Assembly (NCBI GenBank): GCA_029858245.1
Contig: JAOUFL010000086.1
Coordinates: 1 to 9,194 of the forward strand
Direction: 5' to 3'
From: Candidatus Zixiibacteriota bacterium
Lineage (GTDB): Bacteria; Zixibacteria; MSB-5A5; RBG-16-43-9
DNA length: 9,194 nucleotides
Shown: positions 1 to 5,555 of the stretch, in pieces
Numbering within the stretch: the first letter of the stretch is position 1
How the letters are laid out: the number at the start of each line of letters is the position of its first letter
Translations under genes and position numbers: made by a program
Notes under the pieces: model-generated
Seen by the model: the letters and a program-made list of their open reading frames with translations, nothing else
Databases searched by the model: none
What the model was told of the DNA's origin: nothing

Positions 1-930
1 AGACATTCTTACCAGGATAAAATCTAATATCATGTAGACAAGTGTATCCTCAATATCCGGTCTATCCTTTAAAGCCCAGTTTAATGTTATAATATGATCA
101 GATGCTCTCTTTCCCGAAATACTGACTGGATATGGAAAGGTAAAACTACGCCGTTCCTTGAAGGGACTTTGTGGTGGAATCCCGGTTTTGATAATGGTTT
201 TTTCGAAATCATCCAGATAATCGTTTAAAACAATCAGGTTCTTATCGATATTGCCATTTCCATAAAAATAGAATAATCCGTTAGAGGGATGATAATACTT
301 TTTATGGTATTTTATCAGTTGTTTCCAGGAGAGCTTCGGGATTTCTTCGGGGGCTCCTCCGGGATTAAAAAAATAAACATTATCGGGGAAAAGAGATTTT
401 TGAATATATTCTTTCAGACGGACATCCTCGGATGTGTAATAGCCTTTCATCTCGCTGTAAACTACTCCTTTATATATTAGAGAATCACCGGCTTTATCAT
501 ATTCATAATGCCAGCCCTCTACCAGAAAACTTTCTTTGGCCAAGCGGGGGTAAAAAACAGAGTCAAGATATATATTCATTAGATTGTAGAAGTCGGTCAT
601 ACTGGGGCTGGCTAATAAAAAGCAGGTCGAATCCAGATAGGTATAGGCATTCAAGAAGTTTTGCAAAGACCCCTTTAATATCTCTGCGAATACATCTTTC
701 ACCGGATAGTTCCGGGAGCCACAAAAAACGGTATGTTCCAGGATATGCTGGACTCCGGTAGAGTCACAGGGTGGCGTTCTGAAAGCAATACCAAAAGCCT
801 TGTTGATATCGTCATTAGATAGAACCACAACATCAGCACCGCATTTATTATGTCTGAACACCTCTGCCAGGGTTTTACATTCGGGGATATATTGCTTGCC
901 CAGGGAGGTGAAATGTGATAAGGCTTTCAT
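1..930 (-). CDS. Peptidase M16C (PreP/Cym1-like insulinase-family metalloprotease), N-terminal 310 residues, cut by the left edge
   Basis: This reading frame is open from ATG 930 to base 1 (310 codons, no stop), so the C-terminal two thirds of a protein usually near 970 residues lies outside the window. The inverted zinc motif HILEH is at residues 62-66 (H62 and H66 ligands, E65 catalytic), preceded by RTPPCDSTGVQ and followed by CGSRNYPVKD. The third zinc ligand is E160 in GVVYSEMKG. LNAYTYLDSTCF (93-104), EGWHYE (138-143) and YYHPSNGLFYFYGNG are further presequence-protease hallmarks. In this family the enzyme degrades short unstructured peptides such as cleaved targeting peptides; here it would act in the cytoplasm or periplasm. 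No signal peptide is visible from this start. AGGA at -8 to -5 and family alignment favour ATG 930. However, the frame stays open upstream to ATG 1077, so a 49-residue extension is possible. The zinc site is intact, so nothing visible suggests decay. Confidence 0.93.
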   Translation of the reverse strand, partial: MKALSHFTSLGKQYIPECKTLAEVFRHNKCGADVVVLSNDDINKAFGIAFRTPPCDSTGVQHILEHTVFCGSRNYPVKDVFAEILKGSLQNFLNAYTYLDSTCFLLASPSMTDFYNLMNIYLDSVFYPRLAKESFLVEGWHYEYDKAGDSLIYKGVVYSEMKGYYTSEDVRLKEYIQKSLFPDNVYFFNPGGAPEEIPKLSWKQLIKYHKKYYHPSNGLFYFYGNGNIDKNLIVLNDYLDDFEKTIIKTGIPPQSPFKERRSFTFPYPVSISGKRASDHIITLNWALKDRPDIEDTLVYMILDFILVRMS

Positions 931-1248
931 TTGATCCTGCCTCAATGGATTTTCAGGTTTAATATATGTCCTTACAAATCGGATGCAACATATAATATAT
1001 GATTTTACCAGCTCAGAACGATAATCCCCGTTATGAGTAGAAGAGTTTTTTCCTGACCAGAAGTAGATAATTATCATTATGTTTGCTCTCGTTAATTCCG
1101 AAGGTTACCATTAAAACCGGATAAAATATAATTTTCCACAAATAAAACCAATGCCTTCAATACATACCAATTAACTATTCAGATATATCTTGACTGATTT
1201 ATCAAATTATAAATCACCAAAAGAATTAGGCCTGAGTCCTTATATCCC

Positions 1249-1276
1249 TTGACTTTCATCGTTTTTTGGTTATTAT
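1249..1276 (+). promoter_or_regulatory. Candidate sigma70-type promoter for the C1 protease gene
   Basis: TTGACT at 1249-1254 (5 of 6 to the -35 consensus) is followed by 16 bases and TATTAT at 1271-1276 (5 of 6 to the -10 consensus). Transcription would begin near 1283, leaving a leader of about 58 bases before ATG 1341. This placement also argues against the in-frame TTG at 1266, which would lie upstream of the transcript start. It assumes a standard housekeeping sigma factor. Confidence 0.55.
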
Positions 1277-1284
1277 TATAGTGT

Positions 1285-1304
1285 CTTCTTTTAAAGAAAA
1301 GAAG
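1285..1304 (+). promoter_or_regulatory. Inverted repeat in the 5' leader of the C1 protease gene
   Basis: CTTCTTTT (1285-1292) and AAAAGAAG (1297-1304) are perfect 8-base inverted repeats around a 4-base loop AAAG. They sit just downstream of the predicted transcription start. In RNA this would be a small A/U-rich hairpin; in DNA it could be an operator half-site pair. The right arm overlaps the start of an SD-like AAGGAG (1302-1307) that has no start codon at proper spacing. Function is unknown, and low complexity makes chance occurrence possible. Confidence 0.35.
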
Positions 1305-1340
1305 GAGAGCGGAATACTCATTAACTCAAAAAGGAAAAAA

Positions 1341-3938
1341 ATGTTTAAAAAGATCGTAATGGTTTTATGTGGAGGGGCTCTGTGGAGTTTTCATCTGTTC
1401 ATCGCCTTAAATATAGTTCTCACCGGGTACTGTGAAGCATCAAAAAATAACGAGAAGGAAGGACCAATCGGTATGGCAAACCCCGCTACGGTTTACTGTA
1501 TCGAGATGGGTTATGAATACAAGATAACAGATGGGCCTTCCGGTCAATCAGGGGTTTGCATTTTCCCCGATGGAAGCCAGTGCGATGGCTGGGATTTCCT
1601 GAATGGAAAATGCGGAGCAAATTATTCCTATTGCGCAAAAAATGGTTATGATATGGAGATACGCACTGACGGAAAAAATCCTTTCTCGAAAGAATATGCA
1701 GTATGTGTTTCGAAAACAGGTAACTTAATAGGATCAGTTACCGAGTTAACCGGTTTAAGCGAAAGGAGTGAAAAGGGAGCCACTACCCCTTCTCCATTCG
1801 AGAAAAGGGAGAACGTTGAAGAGCTATCCTTAGGGCTTTTTGCACCTTCAAGTTTTGATTGGAGAAATCATAACGGCTATAACTGGATGACTTCCGTGAA
1901 AAACCAGGGTGGATGTGGTTCCTGCTGGGCTTTTTCAGCCATTGGCATTGTGGAGGCAGTATACAATATCAGATACGACAATCCCAACCTTGACCTGAAT
2001 TTATCGGAGGAGTACCTGGTGTCTGATTGTCAGAAATATTCAGGTTCACAAAATTGTTGTGGAGGCTGGAAAGATGCAGCCTTAGATTTTATCAAGAAAT
2101 ATGGGGTTCCGGATGAGAATTGTATGCCATATGTTGATACTTATACCTGTTCGTGTCCGGATACCTGCTACGATAACTGCTCTTATAAAACTTATGGAAG
2201 CTGCAGTGATGCTGCCTGTTCTGACAGATGTGCTGACTGGGAGAGCAGGGTGGTAAAAATCGATTCCTCCGCTAAGGTTTCCACCAATCGCGAGACAATC
2301 AAGCAGTACCTGTTAGCCAAGGGACCCTTGGCAGTATCCATAGGAATCGGCAGTTCTTTTGGTGGTCACTGGGATGGGGATATTTACAGATGTACGGATG
2401 ACAACAGCACAAATCATGCTGTGATAATTGCCGGGTACAATGAGGATGATGATTACTGGATTATAAAAAACAGCTGGGGAACTGGCTGGAACGGGGATGG
2501 TTACTATAAGCTCGGTTATGGCGAGTGCTCGGTCGAGAAATATGTGTACTATACTGACAGGCTGGACTGCGGCTGCAATATAGCCAGCAATACTGTTCTG
2601 GATAAAGACTACCTGAACTGTGCGGGTGGGGGATTATCAATCGGGGCAGACGGGATAACGCTTAACTGTAACGGGCATATAATTGCAGGAGACAGCACAG
2701 GAAGTGGAGTTACCCTGTCCGGCAGGAGTAACGTTACTGTTAAAAACTGCAATATACAAGCATTTGAAAAGGGAATTTACGTGAGCTCCGGTTCCGGTGA
2801 CACCTTGATTAACAATATCACGAATTATAATAGCGCTTATGGAATTCACCTGGATTCCAGCTCCGGTAATATTCTATCAAATAATACTGCTGATTTTAAT
2901 ACAGATGGAATTGTTCTATATAACAGCCCTGATAATTCTCTGACAGCCAATACCTCAAATTATAATAACGAAAATGGAATCCAGCTGGCTTACAGCTCCG
3001 GCAACAGTTTAGACGGGAATACCGCATATGGCAATAACATCGGAATTCAACTGGAACATAGCTCCGGCAATATTTTAACGGATGATTCAGCAGGTAATAA
3101 CAGCCAGGGGATTCAGTTAACCTACAGTTCTGAAAATAATCTGGTTGGCAATCTCGTAAATGACAACGCTGTTGGAATTCGTTTAAAGCAGTGCTCCGGT
3201 GATACTTTAAGCAGCAATACCACAAATAATAACAGCGGGCAGGGTATTTATTTAGATAAAGGCTCAGCGAGCAGTATTTTGATAAATAATATTACGAAAC
3301 ATAACCTTGAGGGGATTCTTTTAGACTCCGCTTTCAGTAATACTCTGGTTAGCAATACTGCAGACAGCAACCTGCAGGGGATATATCTGAAAAACAGTTA
3401 CGGTGACACTTTGATTGGGAACAATGTAAATAATAATGACCGGGGAATTGTTCTGGACAGCAGTTCCAGCAATAATTATTTTGCCAGCAATAACATTCTG
3501 GGGAACAGCGAATATGGTGCGTATCTGGACAATAATTCACAATTCAACACCTTCTGGGGGAATGAGTTTACCGGGAATGGTCAGGATGCTTATGAGACGG
3601 AAAACGCAGCTGATAATAATTGGAACTTAGACTATATCGGCAACAACTGGTCTGACTGTGCTGCCAATCCGGGTTTTCCTTACTATTACGAGATATCCGG
3701 AGCAGGAGACGGAATAGACTATTACCCGGACTGCCCGTTAAAACTTGGCGATGCGAACGGAGATGGCGAAAGAAGTGTTTCAGATGTAATTTACTGTATA
3801 AACTATCTTTTCAAAGGCGGTCCCAAGCCTGTTCCGCTGGAAATAGCAGATTCTAATTGTAACGGTGAGGTAGATGTAAGTGACGTAATTTACTTAATCA
3901 ACTTCCTTTTCAAAAGCGGACCACTGCCCGGGTGTTAA
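1341..3938 (+). CDS. Secreted papain-family (C1) cysteine protease with DUF333-like repeats, beta-helix and dockerin-like tail
   Basis: This 865-residue exported mosaic starts at ATG 1341, which has AGGA at 1332-1335 with 5-base spacing. The frame extends to TTG 1266, but that codon lies within the promoter. Residues 1-33 resemble a signal peptide with possible cleavage after CEA. Residues 44-91 match DUF333 (MANPATVYC...VCIFPDGSQCDGW), and 93-123 look like a partial second copy. Residues 170-405 form the C1 peptidase: oxyanion Q189, nucleophile C195 in GCGSCWAFS, H359 in NHAVIIAGY and N377 in IIKNSWGTGW, so the active site is complete. A cysteine-rich insertion spans 270-297. Residues 412-750 are a parallel beta-helix (NosD/PbH1-like). 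Residues 802-865 hold two dockerin-like segments, GDANGDG (803-809) and a second at 837-848. No I29 inhibitor prodomain is visible; the DUF333 region takes that position. It probably cleaves protein outside the cell or at its surface while the helix binds polysaccharide or a partner (inference). Confidence 0.93.
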   Translation: MFKKIVMVLCGGALWSFHLFIALNIVLTGYCEASKNNEKEGPIGMANPATVYCIEMGYEYKITDGPSGQSGVCIFPDGSQCDGWDFLNGKCGANYSYCAKNGYDMEIRTDGKNPFSKEYAVCVSKTGNLIGSVTELTGLSERSEKGATTPSPFEKRENVEELSLGLFAPSSFDWRNHNGYNWMTSVKNQGGCGSCWAFSAIGIVEAVYNIRYDNPNLDLNLSEEYLVSDCQKYSGSQNCCGGWKDAALDFIKKYGVPDENCMPYVDTYTCSCPDTCYDNCSYKTYGSCSDAACSDRCADWESRVVKIDSSAKVSTNRETIKQYLLAKGPLAVSIGIGSSFGGHWDGDIYRCTDDNSTNHAVIIAGYNEDDDYWIIKNSWGTGWNGDGYYKLGYGECSVEKYVYYTDRLDCGCNIASNTVLDKDYLNCAGGGLSIGADGITLNCNGHIIAGDSTGSGVTLSGRSNVTVKNCNIQAFEKGIYVSSGSGDTLINNITNYNSAYGIHLDSSSGNILSNNTADFNTDGIVLYNSPDNSLTANTSNYNNENGIQLAYSSGNSLDGNTAYGNNIGIQLEHSSGNILTDDSAGNNSQGIQLTYSSENNLVGNLVNDNAVGIRLKQCSGDTLSSNTTNNNSGQGIYLDKGSASSILINNITKHNLEGILLDSAFSNTLVSNTADSNLQGIYLKNSYGDTLIGNNVNNNDRGIVLDSSSSNNYFASNNILGNSEYGAYLDNNSQFNTFWGNEFTGNGQDAYETENAADNNWNLDYIGNNWSDCAANPGFPYYYEISGAGDGIDYYPDCPLKLGDANGDGERSVSDVIYCINYLFKGGPKPVPLEIADSNCNGEVDVSDVIYLINFLFKSGPLPGC
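2772..3584 (+). repeat. Twelve tandem 22-24 residue beta-helix coils (66-72 bp repeats)
   Basis: Residues 478-748 of the C1 protease divide cleanly into 12 coils of 22, 23 or 24 residues, each starting with G-I/A-x-L/V and continuing with S-S-G-N/D-x-L and N-rich turns. Examples are GIQLAYSSGNSLDGN and GIQLEHSSGNILTDD. DNA similarity persists in the turn (agctccggcaa-type strings recur at 2790-3070 and again near 3195), which suggests growth by internal duplication. The regular length fits a right-handed parallel beta-helix with an asparagine ladder. Confidence 0.85.
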
Positions 3939-3986
3939 ATTTAGATTGTCAGGCAATCAATCCTTTTCTTGAGCAAAGGGTTTAAG

Positions 3987-4481
3987 ATGAAGTTATTTTT
4001 ACTGATAGTCACAACCATGTGGATATTAATGATAGGGTGTGTGCATATGAAGGATTTTTCAAATACCGAGCAGGAAATGAGGGCAATCGAAAAAGTCATT
4101 GACAATTCAATCGGCTGGGCGCTGACAAAGGATAAAGATCTATTGTTCAATTCGCTAGCTCAGGACTCTTCATTTTTCATCTATCATCCGGACAATGCCA
4201 GTACCATTCATGGTTTTGAAGCTTTCCGTAATTACACGGAAAACGTTTTTATGAACGAAGCTTTTCGCGCTACCTCCTATAAGATCAAGGACCTGAAGAT
4301 AAACTTATCCCTTGATGGGATGGTTGCCTGGTTTTCAGCCAGACTTGATGATTTCGGCGAATGGAACGGTAAACCAGCAGGGTGGAAGGATGTCCGCTGG
4401 ACCGGAGTTCTCGAGAAAAGAAAGGGTTACTGGGTAATAGTGCAGATGCATTTTTCCTTTGCCTCGGATAGCAAAGATTAA
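3987..4481 (+). CDS. Lipoprotein-like NTF2-fold (SnoaL-like / CaMKII association-domain-like) protein
   Basis: This is 164 residues from ATG 3987, which has AAAGGG at 3975-3980 six bases upstream. An in-frame TTG at 3969 would add six residues ahead of an otherwise normal signal peptide and is less likely. Residues 1-17 are hydrophobic and end MIG before C18, close to a lipobox (M rather than L at -3), so a lipid-anchored protein is likely. Residues 25-160 have the NTF2-like pattern: helix EQEMRAIEKVIDNSIGWALT, then DSSFFIYHPD, GFEAFRNY, VAWFSARLDDFGEW, GWKDVRWTGVLEK and WVIVQMHFSF. Members of this fold bind small ligands or assemble into oligomers, and function cannot be read from the fold. 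It begins 48 bases after the C1 protease stop with no convincing terminator between them, so co-transcription is plausible. Confidence 0.85.
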   Translation: MKLFLLIVTTMWILMIGCVHMKDFSNTEQEMRAIEKVIDNSIGWALTKDKDLLFNSLAQDSSFFIYHPDNASTIHGFEAFRNYTENVFMNEAFRATSYKIKDLKINLSLDGMVAWFSARLDDFGEWNGKPAGWKDVRWTGVLEKRKGYWVIVQMHFSFASDSKD

Positions 4482-4631
4482 TCTCGACCAAAAGATGTAT
4501 CTCTGAATTCATCATTGGGAACAATAATTTATAACGATTTTACCACGATCCACTTATAATATTTACTATTTCCAATTAATAAGAAAGTACAGGATTAGTT
4601 GAAAATAAATAAAACTATTTTGAATCTAATA

Positions 4632-4659
4632 CGTATTACTTGCAAGAGCAAGTAGTATG
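4632..4659 (+). promoter_or_regulatory. Inverted repeat spanning the TrmB-family start codon: candidate autoregulatory operator or start-sequestering hairpin
   Basis: The core TACTTGC-AAGA-GCAAGTA (4637-4654) is a perfect 7-bp inverted repeat. As RNA it extends to 12 consecutive pairs, 4632-4643 with 4648-4659, including two G-U pairs. The right arm ends exactly with the ATG at 4657-4659. The only SD-like bases, AAGAG (4644-4648), are in or beside the loop. TrmB-type regulators bind palindromic DNA, so this could be an operator placed downstream of its promoter. A start-codon hairpin that limits translation is the alternative. Weak promoter elements upstream are TATAAT at 4555-4560 and TTGAAA (4599-4604) with TCTAAT (4625-4630), the latter pair with a long spacer. 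Confidence 0.5.
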
Positions 4660-5553
4660 GCAGGAGAAAATCATATTAAACAGATAAATCAACAGCCTCT
4701 GGTGGAACTGGGATTGACCAATTTAGAGGCACTGATTTACACATTTTTACTTGAGAATTCACCCGCAACCGGATATGGGATTGCCAAAGGGATCGGGAAA
4801 CCCGATGCCAATACCTATAAAGCTCTGGTATCGTTGCAGAGCAAAGGTGTAATAATTATCGAGGACAGCCAAACCAGACTCTGCCGGGCAATACCATTAG
4901 AGGAACTTCTGAATAATTACCAGAAACATTATAATGAGGTAATAAACCGTGCAAAAAACCAGTTGGAAAAACTTAAACCATCCCCGGCTGACAATCGTAC
5001 TTATCAACTCCTGTCTGCCGAGCAAGTGATATCAAAATATCGCAATATGTTTTCACAATCCGAGCGGGTGATTATGCTCGAATTTTTCCCTTATGCCATA
5101 AAGGAGCTTTACCAGGACATTATAGCTGCAGCCAAAAGGGGAGTTCGCATCACTGCCAAGGTTTGCGAACAGTGCAACCTGCCGGGAGTAAAGGTTATCG
5201 TTGATCCCAGAGGTGATTATATTCGTAAAAGGTGGCCCGGACAGTGGGCAAACGGTGTTTTTGATGGGGAGGAATATCTGCTGGCATTTCTCTCTAAAGA
5301 CGGTAGTCAGGTAATTCAGGCAGTCTGGAGCAGAAACCAGTATCTATCCTGGATTTACTATCAGGGTTTTGTATATGAGCTTATGCTCTCTGATCTGGAA
5401 AAAGGAATTAACGATAATCAGGAAATCAATACGCTGAAGGAAATAATAAAAAAGTATAAAAAATTGTTAAACCTTAAAGAAACCGGCTACAAGGATGCAT
5501 CCACATTCTTTATTAAGGTGAACAAAGACCGTAAAAACAATAAGGAGGAATAA
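4657..5553 (+). CDS. TrmB-family winged-helix transcriptional regulator
   Basis: This 298-residue protein starts at ATG 4657, placing the usual short tail before the domain. Residues 15-75 are the TrmB winged helix: LVELGLTNLEALIYTFLL, then a GYGIAK turn, the recognition region DANTYKALVSLQSKG (50-64) and wing VIIIEDSQTRLCRAIP. Residues 81-107 form a helical linker. Residues 115-250 resemble the PLD-like middle domain of TrmB proteins (SERVIMLEFFPYAIKELY, then AAAKRGVRITAKV), with no HKD catalytic motif. The tail from about 250 is lysine-rich and helical. Characterised relatives are mainly archaeal, bind DNA as dimers and sense sugars; this ligand is unknown. The stop overlaps the next gene by one base (TAATG), so its clearest candidate output is that exported aspartyl protease-like protein, and possibly itself through the inverted repeat over its start. 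Confidence 0.88.
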   Translation: MAGENHIKQINQQPLVELGLTNLEALIYTFLLENSPATGYGIAKGIGKPDANTYKALVSLQSKGVIIIEDSQTRLCRAIPLEELLNNYQKHYNEVINRAKNQLEKLKPSPADNRTYQLLSAEQVISKYRNMFSQSERVIMLEFFPYAIKELYQDIIAAAKRGVRITAKVCEQCNLPGVKVIVDPRGDYIRKRWPGQWANGVFDGEEYLLAFLSKDGSQVIQAVWSRNQYLSWIYYQGFVYELMLSDLEKGINDNQEINTLKEIIKKYKKLLNLKETGYKDASTFFIKVNKDRKNNKEE

Positions 5554-5555
5554 TG
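5542..5555 (+). promoter_or_regulatory. Strong Shine-Dalgarno and TAATG stop-start overlap (translational coupling)
   Basis: AAGGAGGA (5542-5549) lies in the last codons of the TrmB-family gene, four bases from ATG 5553. The TAA stop (5551-5553) shares its last base with that ATG. This fixes the downstream start and indicates coupled translation of the two genes. Confidence 0.9.

Larger units (their letters stand above)
931..1340. other. Divergent intergenic region between the M16C and C1 protease genes
   Basis: This AT-rich stretch of about 410 bases separates two divergently transcribed genes. The rightward promoter at 1249-1276 and a leader inverted repeat at 1285-1304 are listed separately. 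For the leftward gene I see only weak elements on the minus strand: TTGGTT at 1151-1146 and TATATT at 1130-1125 with a short 15-base spacer. A second TTGACT at 1190-1195 has no well-spaced -10. The minus-strand frame of the M16C gene is open back to ATG 1077, so 931-1077 could be coding or leader. No RNA gene or mobile element is recognisable. Confidence 0.6.

Noticed and set aside
289..761. Plus-strand open frames at 289-480 and 432-761
   Set aside because: They lie antisense to the M16C gene, whose protein motifs are unmistakable; their translations resemble no family.
1190..1213. TTGACT 1190-1195 with TATAAA 1208-1213 as a promoter
   Set aside because: The spacer is only 12 bases, too short for a sigma70 promoter.
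1266..1340. TTG 1266 as the start of the C1 protease
   Set aside because: It lies between the -35 and -10 elements with no SD, and the signal peptide begins cleanly at ATG 1341 with AGGA upstream.
1422..1440. Lipobox at residues 27-31 (LTGYC) of the C1 protease
   Set aside because: Tyrosine at -1 does not fit a lipobox; ordinary signal-peptidase cleavage after CEA fits better.
2637..3540. Minus-strand open frames at 2637-2849, 2896-3225 and 3349-3540
   Set aside because: They are antisense shadows of the repetitive beta-helix coding region.
3944..3958. GATTG-loop-CAATC hairpin as terminator after the C1 gene
   Set aside because: Only a 5-bp weak stem, followed by AATCCTTTTC rather than a continuous T-run.
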